From positions 1 to 40,123 of the IMG/VR virus record IMGVR_UViG_3300032163_000041: a stretch of DNA of 40,123 nucleotides; one strand, 5' to 3'. Of the stretch, positions 15,391 through 25,409 are shown one piece after another; within the stretch, counting starts at the first letter, position 1; every line of letters begins with the position of its first letter. This stretch comes from a virus. Under the pieces are notes generated by a model, which had not been told where the DNA came from, did not search any database, and was given only the letters and a program-made list of their open reading frames with translations. The translations under genes and the position numbers were made by a program.

Positions 15391-15878
15391 GCGCCCCGAA
15401 CTACTTCATGGACCGTCTGGAAAAACTCCGGGATCTCGCGGTGACATGGCCGGAGTTCGTTCCGAAGTCTGGGACGTTCACACGCATCGAGATTTTCCCC
15501 GATGACACCGGGCGCGGCCTCGGTCCGGCTGAACTACCGGCGCTTTGCTTTTCCCCCGGAGAGGAAATCCTGTCTCCCTATTCGACGGCGCGATCCGAGA
15601 TGACGATGGTTGTCAAGGTGAGCGTGTTCGCCTACGTCAATCCCAACGGAAAGCCAGCCGACGAAACCAGGCAAGCCTTGGACCGCATCGCCAAGGTAAA
15701 CCGCTTCCTGTTTTCCAAGAAGCGAGTCGAGGGCTTTTGGTGGCGCATCGAGCCATCGGGCGGCGAGTTCCTGCATTGGACGTACACCGCACTTTCTGAT
15801 TCTGAAACCGGAAAGACAGCCATTCGCGTATCGGCAGACCTTCGTCTGGCCGTTGCAAAGCTAGACCTCACCGCATAG
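15387..15878 (+). CDS. Probable tail terminator protein
   Basis: A 163-residue protein following tail completion and preceding the tail tube, the usual place of the tail terminator. The alpha/beta layout with long strands (MTMVVKVSVFAYV) and a final run fits that family, but no diagnostic residue is visible. Stop TAG is merged with the ribosome-binding site of the tube gene (TAGGAGGCACC). Confidence 0.5.
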   Translation: MSAPNYFMDRLEKLRDLAVTWPEFVPKSGTFTRIEIFPDDTGRGLGPAELPALCFSPGEEILSPYSTARSEMTMVVKVSVFAYVNPNGKPADETRQALDRIAKVNRFLFSKKRVEGFWWRIEPSGGEFLHWTYTALSDSETGKTAIRVSADLRLAVAKLDLTA

Positions 15879-15886
15879 GAGGCACC

Positions 15887-16846
15887 ATGACGCCGATTTC
15901 AACCGACCTACTCACGATGGGAGTGGCGAAAGAATTCGCCTACGGTACGGCCGTAGCGCCGACGACTTACCCCATCGTAGACCCAAGCAGCAAGTTCGAG
16001 ATGGTGCATCAGCCCATCGAACACAAGGGCAAGGCCGGATCGCGGGCCGAGTTGCAGAAAACATCAGCGGGACCGGAGAGCGTGAAGGGAACGATCAAGT
16101 TCCGGCTGGAGCCTGAAAACGCCGGGGAGATCCTGGGCGCGTTCTTTGGATCGGATACCGTCACCGATCTCGGGAGCGGAGCCTACCAGCATGACATGGT
16201 GGCAGCCGAAGCCTCGCAGACCGAATCCCTCACGATCTCCGTTGACCGTGGCGCGGCAGATGGGCGGCATAACTACGTCGGATGCGTCCCGGACAAACTG
16301 ACGTTCGAGGGAGACGATTCCGGCGCAGTCTCGCTGACGTGCGAAATGATGGGGAAGGACGAGGAAGATGGATCTGCACTTACGCCGACCATCTCCGACC
16401 TCGAACCATTCGTGTTCCACATGACCGCGATCAACCTGAACGGCAGTACGCTGTCTTGCAAGAAATGGAAGATCACGCTCGCAAACAACGTCAAGTTGCA
16501 GCGCGGCATTCAGGGCGGGGGCGTTCGTACCCCGCAGAGCTACATCGTCGGGGTCGTATCCGCCGACTTTGAAGCGTCCATCGTATTTGAAAACAACGAT
16601 CTGCGGGACGCGTGGAAGGCCGCGACGGTCGGGAACTTCACCGTCACCCTGACCGGCGACGTGGTGAGCGGATCGAACAACTACCAGCTCGTACTCGAAC
16701 TGACGAAAGTCATCTTCGGGGCTGGGGAGTTTTCGGAATCCGACGGGGCAATCGGCGTGGAAGTGAAAGGCAACGGGATCTATGACCGGGACGCGGGGGC
16801 GCTAATCACGGCGACTCTCGTAAACAGCGTAGCAGCAGCGTACTAA
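15887..16846 (+). CDS. Major tail tube protein
   Basis: A 319-residue protein with AGGAGG seven bases upstream. Opening residues GVAKEFAYGTAVAPTTY and the GTIKFRLEPENAGEIL segment are typical of siphovirus tube proteins (Phage_TTP-type). Beta-rich throughout; a C-terminal Ig-like extension is possible. Polymerised in stacked hexameric rings around the tape measure. No sheath gene follows, so the tail is non-contractile. Confidence 0.78.
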   Translation: MTPISTDLLTMGVAKEFAYGTAVAPTTYPIVDPSSKFEMVHQPIEHKGKAGSRAELQKTSAGPESVKGTIKFRLEPENAGEILGAFFGSDTVTDLGSGAYQHDMVAAEASQTESLTISVDRGAADGRHNYVGCVPDKLTFEGDDSGAVSLTCEMMGKDEEDGSALTPTISDLEPFVFHMTAINLNGSTLSCKKWKITLANNVKLQRGIQGGGVRTPQSYIVGVVSADFEASIVFENNDLRDAWKAATVGNFTVTLTGDVVSGSNNYQLVLELTKVIFGAGEFSESDGAIGVEVKGNGIYDRDAGALITATLVNSVAAAY

Positions 16847-16861
16847 CCGGAGGCAGCGAAC

Positions 16862-17308
16862 ATGATCCAAAGAACAACTGGCAAGCGGCTGGAGTATGTC
16901 TTCAACTCCGAGAGGGACAAAGACAAGCCCCTCACGTTTTTCTACACCAAGCCGGACGCCTCGATGATGGCGAACTATCGGAACGCGATGGTGAGCGGCA
17001 ACTACTCCCAAAACGGGGATGAGAAGGTCCGCGTTACCACGGCGATTACTACCGGGACGGCCAAGCTGTCGCTGGTTGCCGATTGCGTGACCGGATGGAG
17101 CGGGTACGGAGACGACAAGGGCAACCCCGTTGCCTACTCCCGAGACGAACTGATGAGGTTCGACCCTGACCTCATGGACGAGTTCATGGCGCACCTGGAC
17201 TCGCTGCTATTCGTCGGCAAACTGGAAACAAAAAACTACAAGAGGCCGTCCGAGGCAGGCTCACCGGGCGTCCCAAGCGGATCGAGCCAAGAGCAGCCAG
17301 GCTCGTAG
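16862..17308 (+). CDS. Tail assembly chaperone, short form (gpG-like)
   Basis: A 148-residue protein with GGAGG upstream. It lies between the tail tube and tape measure, as tail chaperones do. Its 3' end contains a slippery heptamer (17230-17236), so a fraction of ribosomes shift by -1 to give a longer form. After the slip site the zero-frame product has a short polar Ser/Gly/Pro tail. The ratio of the two forms controls tail assembly in lambda-like phages. Confidence 0.75.
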   Translation: MIQRTTGKRLEYVFNSERDKDKPLTFFYTKPDASMMANYRNAMVSGNYSQNGDEKVRVTTAITTGTAKLSLVADCVTGWSGYGDDKGNPVAYSRDELMRFDPDLMDEFMAHLDSLLFVGKLETKNYKRPSEAGSPGVPSGSSQEQPGS

Positions 17309-17502
17309 ACCTGTTTCTCGGATGCAAATATTGGGGAAGCCTGCCGCACGCGGGAGGCTTGCTCGATCAGCCGGGGGATCTCATGGATCGGTTCGGGATC
17401 ATTCAGGAAGAGTTCGAGGGCATCAGACTGACGGAGCAAAAAAGACAAGAGGCCAAGATGAAGGCTGAAATGGATCTCCAAAGGAAAAAGGGCCGTGGCT
17501 GA
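16862..17502 (+). CDS. Tail assembly chaperone, -1 frameshift form (gpGT-like)
   Basis: Reading -1 from codon 125 at A_AAA_AAC continues without a stop to 17502, giving about 213 residues: 125 zero-frame residues plus 88 new ones. The added domain has the typical WGxLPHxGG-type segment and a Lys/Gln-rich helical tail, and it stops 8 bases after the tape measure start. The frame is open only downstream of the chaperone and has no good start of its own, which supports the fusion. Confidence 0.8.
17230..17236 (+). promoter_or_regulatory. Programmed -1 frameshift site A_AAA_AAC
   Basis: The bases a_aaa_aac are read as codons ACA AAA AAC in the chaperone frame. A_AAA_AAC is among the strongest -1 heptamers known. 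The next codon after the slip is CUA at 17236. I did not see an obvious pseudoknot by eye, though the region downstream is GC-rich enough to form one. Confidence 0.8.
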
Positions 17503-19069
17503 CGCCAATCTCGAAATCGTCATCCGGGCGCAGAACCAGGCGTCGAAGGCGATGGCCGACGTTCAGAAGGCGTTGGACGATCTCGCAAAATCTGGCGTTA
17601 CGACCGGGCAGCAATTTATAAAAACAGGCGACGATGCATTGGGTCTCGATGTCCGTCATCGAAAGCTAGAAACGACCACAAGAATCCTCGGCATGGAAAT
17701 GTCGAATATGGCAAGAAGCGGATTTACCCAAGCAGCGGCTGCAACTTCTGCAAGTTCGGCGATTGGATTGCTCGGGAATAGCCTGACCTTTGCATCAGGT
17801 CCGCTGGGACTAGCTTTTGTCGCAGTAACAGCACTCGCAGAGGGTCTGTTGACATGGTATACGAATGCAAACAAAGCCAACACGGCAACGATAGACCTCA
17901 CGGAATCTACTGACGCCCTGCGCTCTGCGGCTGACACGCTGGAAGCCAACAATGAAATAGGAGCTTCTCGTAGATTGTTGCGGGCGTCAAAAATACTTGA
18001 ATCTGAAAAACAGTTGGCGGCTGCTGGGAAACTGTTGAAAGACCTCGCAGGGGAGCGGATGGCGTTAGAGCAGCAGAATGAGCCGATTCTGGAGCAGCTA
18101 GCGCGGACCAAAGAACGATTGGCCAGAGATGAAAAAGCGGCCAACCAACTTGGCGGGGAGTTCGTAACGATTGCAAAGATGACAAGGCTTGAAGTGTCGA
18201 ATCTTGAAGCGCAACTGAAGCCCACCGCCGCGAGAATAACACTTTTGGGGGAAGCGACATTTGCAACCGGGGAAGCGCTTGCAATTATGAATGAAGCAAT
18301 GAAAGATATAGGGAAATCTTCTGCATCTGGGCAAATGGGCATTGGGGCAATAACTGTTGGCATCGCAAACATGGGCATTGAGACCGACAACGCCTTTCTA
18401 CAGATGCACAAGAATATGGATCTGACGAAGGTAAAATGGCACGAGGTGTCCGCAGCGGCAAAGGACTCTGCGGTAATTCAAATATTGGTTGCTCGGATGA
18501 TTGCCGAAGAACAGATGCGTCGAGACGCTGCGATGTTCCAATACAAGATATCGGCATTCCAGCAAACCGCACAGGTGGCCGGAGCATTGGCTACCTACCT
18601 GCAACAGACCGGGCAAGCGTCTTTCGAGACGGTCCAAGCCCTACGCATGGGCGAGGCTGTCATAAACACGGCGGCGGGCATCATGAACGCGATCGGCGGA
18701 TCTGGTATCCCATACCCGTACAATCTCGTAGCAGCGGCCTCCGTAGCGGCTCTGGGGGCCATCCAGATAGCCACCATTGCCAGCGCCTCGCCTGGTAGCT
18801 CCGGTAGCGTCTCGATGCCCTCCGGGTCAACCAGCAGCGGAGGGACGAATAGCCCGTTTTCAAATAGCCAATCTGGAACCAACTCCGGGAGCATGACGCG
18901 CACGGGGCAGAGTTTCGCGGGCGGCGGCGGGAATACGATGTACGTCTACTTCAACGGAGTGGTTGCGTCGGATGAAGCGATTGAACTGCTATTCCGCAGG
19001 GCGCGACAAATCGGGATCTCGGATATGAGTTCAAACCGGCAGGCGCGAGTCGCGGGAGTCACGCGGTGA
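17495..19069 (+). CDS. Tape measure protein
   Basis: A 524-residue protein with a GTG start. It is long, helical, low in Cys, with a hydrophobic segment at about 88-118 and a hydrophobic C-terminal block (INTAAGIMNAI, then VAAASVAALGAIQIATIASA) before a Ser/Gly-rich linker, all typical. The helical rule of about 0.15 nm per residue gives a short tail near 75-80 nm. A C-terminal globular end closes it. The middle of the gene is more A/T-rich than its neighbours. Confidence 0.82.
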   Translation: MADANLEIVIRAQNQASKAMADVQKALDDLAKSGVTTGQQFIKTGDDALGLDVRHRKLETTTRILGMEMSNMARSGFTQAAAATSASSAIGLLGNSLTFASGPLGLAFVAVTALAEGLLTWYTNANKANTATIDLTESTDALRSAADTLEANNEIGASRRLLRASKILESEKQLAAAGKLLKDLAGERMALEQQNEPILEQLARTKERLARDEKAANQLGGEFVTIAKMTRLEVSNLEAQLKPTAARITLLGEATFATGEALAIMNEAMKDIGKSSASGQMGIGAITVGIANMGIETDNAFLQMHKNMDLTKVKWHEVSAAAKDSAVIQILVARMIAEEQMRRDAAMFQYKISAFQQTAQVAGALATYLQQTGQASFETVQALRMGEAVINTAAGIMNAIGGSGIPYPYNLVAAASVAALGAIQIATIASASPGSSGSVSMPSGSTSSGGTNSPFSNSQSGTNSGSMTRTGQSFAGGGGNTMYVYFNGVVASDEAIELLFRRARQIGISDMSSNRQARVAGVTR

Positions 19070-19953
19070 GCCAAGACTACGCACGGATTGCCAGGCTGAA
19101 TACATCGCAGCAGATCCCATCTCCGAACATGGTGCCGGTTGTTTCGTTCACGGTGGCATGGGTCGCTGGTTCGATTACGACGAATACCTACTACTTTCGG
19201 GCGACGGCGCTGCGGGCCAGCCAGAACGCAACGCCTCTTTGGGAAGGCGAGACGTTGGCGAGCGACGAGCAAACGCTCGCAGGGGCGGCATCGAAAGACC
19301 GGGCGCGGCTCGTTGTAACGATGGACGGCGATGCGGACGGTTTCAGGATCTACCAGCACCTGCACGTCGCGGCAGGGGGATTGCCAGAGGTCCACCTATG
19401 GGCAGAGGTCCGTGTCACGCGGGACGCGAACGGGGATATCACTTCGGCCGCGCTGCAAGCGCCCTACAACATCGGGACCGTGGTAGGGACAACCGCATCA
19501 ACGGTGACATGGGATTCCCCATCCGGTGCGTCCGGCTCCGCGAGCGCGAGCAATCCCGTAGTGCCTACGGTCGAAACGGCGCACGTCACCTACCTCGTTC
19601 TATCCGATCCTCTGTTTGTTGACGGGGGCGGCATGAATCGCAAAACGATAGACCAAGAACTGTGCGACGGATCGAACGCGAGCAACCTGCGGGGCCACGT
19701 TCCCGAGTTGGATCTCCGCGTCGAAAGCACGTCTGCTGATTCCGCCGCAGACATCCGCACGCTTTTGGGATGGGGATACATCAGGCTATGGCTGCTGCCC
19801 GATACATATCCGGCAGTCGCGTGGGATGGATTCTTCGCTGGCGGGATGATGGAGCAGTTTTTGAGCGCATGGGACACCGGGCCGAGACTCTGGCCGCTGA
19901 AGTTTCGAGGATCTAAAGCCTACGGAACTCCCCCGGCGCTCGTAATCGGATAA
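19066..19953 (+). CDS. Tail tip structural protein
   Basis: A 295-residue protein with a GTGA overlap after the tape measure. It starts with a beta-rich region, has a Ser/Ala-rich linker around residues 150-165, and a C-terminal domain that looks like a tail-tip or distal tail protein by place. Family not recognised; the tail-associated role is from position. Confidence 0.5.
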   Translation: MSQDYARIARLNTSQQIPSPNMVPVVSFTVAWVAGSITTNTYYFRATALRASQNATPLWEGETLASDEQTLAGAASKDRARLVVTMDGDADGFRIYQHLHVAAGGLPEVHLWAEVRVTRDANGDITSAALQAPYNIGTVVGTTASTVTWDSPSGASGSASASNPVVPTVETAHVTYLVLSDPLFVDGGGMNRKTIDQELCDGSNASNLRGHVPELDLRVESTSADSAADIRTLLGWGYIRLWLLPDTYPAVAWDGFFAGGMMEQFLSAWDTGPRLWPLKFRGSKAYGTPPALVIG

Positions 19954-19956
19954 GCC

Positions 19957-22900
19957 GTGCCGACGATTCCGACCGTCACGCTACCGGAGCCATCGCCCAC
20001 CGCCCTCGTAGCACTCCGCAACATGGTCGGGCGGCAGATGGCCTTTTACCTATACCTCTTCGATTGGTTCGTCCGAACCGATAGCAAGCAGGATTGGAAA
20101 TATGGGGCGACGACTACGGGCGGGACGGCCGACCTTGATCCCGCCACGCGAACGGCTGCCACGATCAGGCGATGGCAAGCGGGGGATCGGACATTGCGGA
20201 CGCCGGAATATGGAGGCGTTGCCGTCACCGATCCGACCTACGCCGATGCCATCTCGATTCCAGATCCTGCACCGTGCGATCAACGGGGGCAGGATTTCGA
20301 TTCGGCAACGGTGGCGGTTGATGCTGAAACCGTTGACGCCCGGATCTCTGCCAAGGCATTGCTGCAATGCGTGGATGCCGACAAGGGGCGCATCTATGCG
20401 ACCGACTGGCCGAACCTGACGGGCTGGACGAACGGAACCACGGGCGGCGGATTCGGGGGGGCGGTGAACGCGCTCGATCCGAGATTGCAGATCGTCCATT
20501 CGGCGAGCGTGGCAGGCACGGAAAAGTCTCGATGGACTTCCTACGACACGGCGCAGGCGATGGTCGGGAAGATATTGACCATCCCGATTCAAAAGAACGG
20601 AGCGCCGTCGGCAGACTCGGACAAGGGGGCCCTGGTTTTCTCGAAGGCGCAAAACACGGCCAACGATCCGCTTTATGACGGCGGGGCGGGATTCAATGGC
20701 CTGGAAATCGGCGTGAAGACGCAGACCGGAAGCCCGACGAACGTCTGGTATGCAACCGCATGGCTGAATGGTGTTTCAACGGCGCTCACTCTGTCTGCGA
20801 ATCCAGACGATGGGGATGCGGTTGTAGTCGTCGAGTTGACAGGCCCGAGCGGAGGCTCCCACTATCTGCGCGTGCGCGTGGACGGAACGGAGATCTTCAA
20901 CGGGACGATCGGCGTCGAGCTATCCGGCGGGGCATGGTACGTCAACATGGTAAACCGATCCAAGACAACGGACTCGCGGGATGTCATCTTCGGAACGAGC
21001 GACCCGAGGGGATTGCGGATCTTTTCCGAAACCGTCTTACACTTCGCTGGCCTCGATCCGAATATGCTCGCTGCAATCTGCGCCCAAGATGGGACGGTCT
21101 GGCATACCGAGACTGCGGATGGATCGGGGAACGCAGACATTGACATTGACGCCTCGCTCGGCGGGACGAACTATATCGAGACTGGAAACGTGCCGGTACC
21201 TTGCAGCCTCCGTCTAAAAGACACCGATGGAGTTGTGATCCAGCGCACGCAGCCTTTCGGTCTGTGCAACGACACCGATGCGAGCGAGCAACCTACCGGC
21301 GTGTATGGCGGGGATACCGTGCGCTTTGCGAAAGTCTTGGGCGCGGCGCAGTACCAATCCATATGGCAAGGCTCGGAATGGTGGAGTGCGATCTACGATT
21401 CCCTGATGCCGTCTGGATGGGACCGTGCGGCAGAGTGGGGGCGGTTGCTCTTCGACGATGCGTTCTTGCGGCTGATTCACTCATTGGGCCTTGTGAATGC
21501 GCCGATCTCAAACACGTTGCTACTCTATGAATCTTTCGAGTCGGCCGCATCGGTGCGCGGTACCGGAGGCGCGGTAGTCGGTTCTCGCTTCGATACCGGG
21601 AAGCACGGGCGGGCGGTCTACTCGGGGCCGGCCGATTACGTCAGCTATCCGGCCTCGGTGATTGACATGACAGAGGGATGGTTCGCGGCTTGGGTTTCGG
21701 TCGCACAGGATGGGACGCTGCATGACTGGACACCGACAGGAGCACCGCAGGTTTTGTTTGCACAGGGGGATGAGGGCTTTATTGAGATGTACCTGTCACC
21801 ATCTGCGGATCAAATCGTATTCAGGTGCGATGCCAACGAGACGACTACGACTCTGACCCACGATGTCACCGCAGACGAGAAGGCGGCAGGCTGGATACAT
21901 GTCGCTGGATATTGGAGCGGCGCGACGTTTGAACTAATCGTGAACGGTACGAGTCGCCATGTTGGTACTCCGAACATTCCGAGTGCCGTGGATTATGTCC
22001 ATATCGCCAACGGTGCGGACCTGGCCGCTGGCGCGGAAATCGCCGTGGATAAGGCCGTGCTGATGTCCGGGCCGGTCGGGATGACGTATCCGAACCTGTA
22101 CGGACTCTGGGCGCTGTCCTACTCGATTGCCGTGTCAGAGACGCCGGATGATCTATTGCAAACATCCGTACCGACGTGGACAGTCCTTGATCCGATCCTG
22201 CCGTTGTTCGATGTCCTCAATCCGCAACGGGCGAGATACGCACGGCTGAAAGTCACGTTCAACGATGAGAACGAATATTACCCGCTGGACGCGGACCCAT
22301 TCGCCAGCCAGCTAACCACGCCGACCGGCGCATACGTTGATGCCGTCGAGCCACACGCGCGATTCAGACTCGGGGCGCACGCGATCATCAGCCGTGGAAC
22401 AAGCCGGAGGCAGTTGGAGGAAAAGGGAACCATCGGCGTATTCACGTCGGGGGGGTACAACTACTCCTGCGTTCTGAACAATGAGGATGGATGGGCAAAT
22501 CTGAATCGGCACGATGGCGTGTTCAACAACAACCAGATCCTCAATGCAACGCTGGCCGTAGTGGCCGGGCCGGTCTTGGACGATGAGACGGAGGAGGTCT
22601 ACCGGCAGGGATTGTTTTTCGTTGACGATTGGAAAGCATCTGCGCCTAACCGCACCTTCACCCTCAACGCGCATGACCGTTGGCGATCCATCGCGGACAA
22701 GTCGCTACAGGATGGCATCAGTTACTTGGCGGCGGCGATGACGGCGAGCGGAACGGAAGACGTGCAATTGGAGGACAACCCGCAGACCCTTGGCTTTACA
22801 GCCGCGCCCGGATACGCGCAGGTTGACGATGAAATAATCGCCTATGCGACATGGGACGCCGGGGCGCAGTTATTCAAAGACGTGACGCGGGGCCAGTTAG

Positions 22901-24933
22901 GGACGGTCGCGGAGGTTCATGAACAGTTCGCACCGATCCGGGCTTTGCTTGCACAGCAGACGGTTGACACGGTGATAGACGCCATCAGCACGGAGATAGG
23001 GCTTGCCGACGATGAGTTAGACCTACCCGGAAGCGGCGAGGGAACGAACTACATCAGAACAACGCGCCGGGTAATCGAGCGGGCCGATGGTAGCGTCGTG
23101 GACGCGCCGCTACAGCCGACTGTGCAGACCGGGGACGGTTACGGCCAGATCGGGAGGCCGGTTGCGAATCCAACAGGCGACGGAGGGGCGTTCACTTCCT
23201 GCGAGATCAATGACGCGCTTGTTCCTACGACGCTAACGACGTTCCACGGAGTGACCTTTCTCGAAGCCGGATCAGGCGGGCCGACGCGAATATGGGTCAA
23301 GATCTTGACGGCGGATGGTGGAGTGGCGGCGCTGTCTCCGATCGCGGCCGCGTTCGGAGGCGGGAGCATTTGGACGCGATCCATCCGCCCTAGCCAGGTT
23401 GGGCTACACACGAGGAGCATTGTGGTATCGGGTAGCATCCCTGTATTGCGGATCTTCGTTTACGGAACCTACGAAAAGAACGTCGGAGAGGATTGGTTTT
23501 ACGTCGGCATCGCCGAAGTCGACTGGCAAGGAATTATCGGGCCTAACCCCGTCGAAATAGTGGCAAGGCCATGGGACAATCTCGGCGTGGCGGGATCGGC
23601 AACAGGCATGGCCGGTTCTGGTTCGATGTTCTGGAACGAGGTAAACGATACGCTTTACTATGTGACGCATGAGGACGGACAGACGCGGATCTATTCTGTT
23701 GGGTTGCCGGATTGGGATGCTCTGGTAGCGCCCGTGCTGACGTTGGAAGCAACGCTGTCAGGGTACGAATACGCCACGGGATTAACCTACATCCCGGCCG
23801 ACAAGAATCCGCTCGGCAACAATACGGCGCGGTACATTCTGGCAGCGCAGAGAGTCTCGGACGAGCGCCCGATCCTGGTAATGCTCGATACGTCGTTCGC
23901 GGACGTAGGCGCGTCCGTTGACAGCCAGTTCCCCGTGCTTGGGCTTGGCTTCGTCCAATCCCACGCCTACCTGTGGGGATTGTCGGAGCCTGCATCGTTC
24001 CTGCTTGGCGGCTCGGGCCCGGGCGCGGCAACCGAGAACGTAGTCCACACGTTCGATCCACAGACGATGGGGAATCTCCCGGTCGGAATCTGCGCGATCT
24101 TCGATATGTACCTACAGCATCCGAGGCTGTCAGGGATGATCTCGGACGTGAAGCTGAACGGCACGTCATGGTCTGCGAGCAATTACCTTTTCGACGATCA
24201 AGGCAACTTCCCGCGCCTCTCGTTCGAGACGTTGCTCCATGCGACGGATCAACTCACGGCCTCGTACAACTTCCTGTACGCGGTTACTAACGCGGTGCTT
24301 GGAGGCAAGACAGCATCGGAGGCGCTGGAATCGGCCGCGATGGCGGCGTGCTTCGGCGTGTGGATTGATGAAGATGACGTGTTCCACGCGGAGCCAAAGG
24401 GCCGGATTCGACCTTCCAATATGCTGCTGACAACCGGAGGCTCTGGATTCGGAGTCGGTGCGGCCGGGTCTGGATTGCCAAACCTGAAAACCATCGAGTT
24501 TGGTGCTGGGCTTGGAACGCTGAAAAACACGATCCGATTCGAGATGGGGAATCCCTACGATCCCGGCGGGGATGCGGTTATCGTTTACCGGGACGTCTCC
24601 GCGCAGCAGCCGTCTACGAATGAGTACGTCAACACGCTTGACCTGTTCGACGTGCGCGAGTTGCAGCTATCGAATCTCTGGATGTTTGCGCGGCAGGACG
24701 TGCTTGATCTCTGCGACATTTATCTTGCCTACTACGATCTCAAAGCAACAGGGTCATTCGAGGCGCTGCTGCTTGCCAACTTGCGGCTGGCGGATACGGT
24801 CTGCATCCGGTCCCACTTCGATCAGATCGGGCCGGGCGAGAGGTCGCGCCCGATTGGATCGTGGTTTCAGATCATCGGCATAACGAGAAACTGGCAGGCA
24901 TACACCGTCAGCGGGGAGGTCCGAGAGTTATGA
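19957..24933 (+). CDS. Giant tail hub / receptor-binding protein with LamG-like domain
   Basis: A 1658-residue protein with a GTG start. Domains in rough order: an N-terminal beta-type region to about residue 500; a concanavalin/LamG-like jelly roll at about 520-720 (YESFES start, WIHVAGYWSG, ELIVNG, then a closing strand), a carbohydrate-binding fold; a hub-like domain at about 760-1000 with YARLKVTF, and a VDDEIIAYATWD ... RGQLGTVAEVH segment as in tail hubs; a long beta region; and a C-terminal hub-closing part (LKNTIRFEMGNPYD). It probably contacts the tail tube end and recognises a surface sugar. It ends in an ATGA overlap. Confidence 0.7.
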   Translation: MPTIPTVTLPEPSPTALVALRNMVGRQMAFYLYLFDWFVRTDSKQDWKYGATTTGGTADLDPATRTAATIRRWQAGDRTLRTPEYGGVAVTDPTYADAISIPDPAPCDQRGQDFDSATVAVDAETVDARISAKALLQCVDADKGRIYATDWPNLTGWTNGTTGGGFGGAVNALDPRLQIVHSASVAGTEKSRWTSYDTAQAMVGKILTIPIQKNGAPSADSDKGALVFSKAQNTANDPLYDGGAGFNGLEIGVKTQTGSPTNVWYATAWLNGVSTALTLSANPDDGDAVVVVELTGPSGGSHYLRVRVDGTEIFNGTIGVELSGGAWYVNMVNRSKTTDSRDVIFGTSDPRGLRIFSETVLHFAGLDPNMLAAICAQDGTVWHTETADGSGNADIDIDASLGGTNYIETGNVPVPCSLRLKDTDGVVIQRTQPFGLCNDTDASEQPTGVYGGDTVRFAKVLGAAQYQSIWQGSEWWSAIYDSLMPSGWDRAAEWGRLLFDDAFLRLIHSLGLVNAPISNTLLLYESFESAASVRGTGGAVVGSRFDTGKHGRAVYSGPADYVSYPASVIDMTEGWFAAWVSVAQDGTLHDWTPTGAPQVLFAQGDEGFIEMYLSPSADQIVFRCDANETTTTLTHDVTADEKAAGWIHVAGYWSGATFELIVNGTSRHVGTPNIPSAVDYVHIANGADLAAGAEIAVDKAVLMSGPVGMTYPNLYGLWALSYSIAVSETPDDLLQTSVPTWTVLDPILPLFDVLNPQRARYARLKVTFNDENEYYPLDADPFASQLTTPTGAYVDAVEPHARFRLGAHAIISRGTSRRQLEEKGTIGVFTSGGYNYSCVLNNEDGWANLNRHDGVFNNNQILNATLAVVAGPVLDDETEEVYRQGLFFVDDWKASAPNRTFTLNAHDRWRSIADKSLQDGISYLAAAMTASGTEDVQLEDNPQTLGFTAAPGYAQVDDEIIAYATWDAGAQLFKDVTRGQLGTVAEVHEQFAPIRALLAQQTVDTVIDAISTEIGLADDELDLPGSGEGTNYIRTTRRVIERADGSVVDAPLQPTVQTGDGYGQIGRPVANPTGDGGAFTSCEINDALVPTTLTTFHGVTFLEAGSGGPTRIWVKILTADGGVAALSPIAAAFGGGSIWTRSIRPSQVGLHTRSIVVSGSIPVLRIFVYGTYEKNVGEDWFYVGIAEVDWQGIIGPNPVEIVARPWDNLGVAGSATGMAGSGSMFWNEVNDTLYYVTHEDGQTRIYSVGLPDWDALVAPVLTLEATLSGYEYATGLTYIPADKNPLGNNTARYILAAQRVSDERPILVMLDTSFADVGASVDSQFPVLGLGFVQSHAYLWGLSEPASFLLGGSGPGAATENVVHTFDPQTMGNLPVGICAIFDMYLQHPRLSGMISDVKLNGTSWSASNYLFDDQGNFPRLSFETLLHATDQLTASYNFLYAVTNAVLGGKTASEALESAAMAACFGVWIDEDDVFHAEPKGRIRPSNMLLTTGGSGFGVGAAGSGLPNLKTIEFGAGLGTLKNTIRFEMGNPYDPGGDAVIVYRDVSAQQPSTNEYVNTLDLFDVRELQLSNLWMFARQDVLDLCDIYLAYYDLKATGSFEALLLANLRLADTVCIRSHFDQIGPGERSRPIGSWFQIIGITRNWQAYTVSGEVREL

Positions 24934-25400
24934 GCCCGGAACAAGAGGAACGGTTATTCAAAAGCATCGGTAGCCTGGAGTCGGGGCAAAACGAGATCCA
25001 CCATCGGATCAACCGATTGGCGGATGACGTTGAAGAGGTGACGAAGGCGACGGCGAGAACGCGGGATGCGGTGGAGTCCTACGCGACGAACACGGTTACG
25101 AGGATCGTTGCGCTGGAACAGGCGGCGGTTCCGAAGGTGGAAACCGGGGCGACGAACCGTGAGGATCGAGATGCGTTGGAGGTCGGTCGGACGTTGAAGG
25201 GGTTGCCAAAAGTCCTGACGTTGGCCGGAAAGAACGTGCAGGCGATAGTGCTTCTATTGATCGTCTGTCTATTGGCGTGGCGCGAGCTACGCGGACAGGC
25301 GCAATCGAGCCAGCCGACAAGACAGGCGGCGACATGGGGGCCAACGGCTCCCGCAGAGAGCGGCCATCGGCACTTTCGCCCGATGACCCCTTCGGAGTAG
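24930..25400 (+). CDS. Coiled-coil membrane protein (XhlA-like layout)
   Basis: A 156-residue protein starting at the ATGA overlap. Residues 3-75 are coiled-coil-prone; one membrane helix lies at about 103-118 (AIVLLLIVCLLAW); the tail is Pro/Ser-rich. This resembles XhlA-type accessory lysis proteins, but the location just after the tail hub also allows a tail-tip anchor. Function unproven. Confidence 0.5.
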   Translation: MSPEQEERLFKSIGSLESGQNEIHHRINRLADDVEEVTKATARTRDAVESYATNTVTRIVALEQAAVPKVETGATNREDRDALEVGRTLKGLPKVLTLAGKNVQAIVLLLIVCLLAWRELRGQAQSSQPTRQAATWGPTAPAESGHRHFRPMTPSE

Positions 25401-25409
25401 GATGCGACG

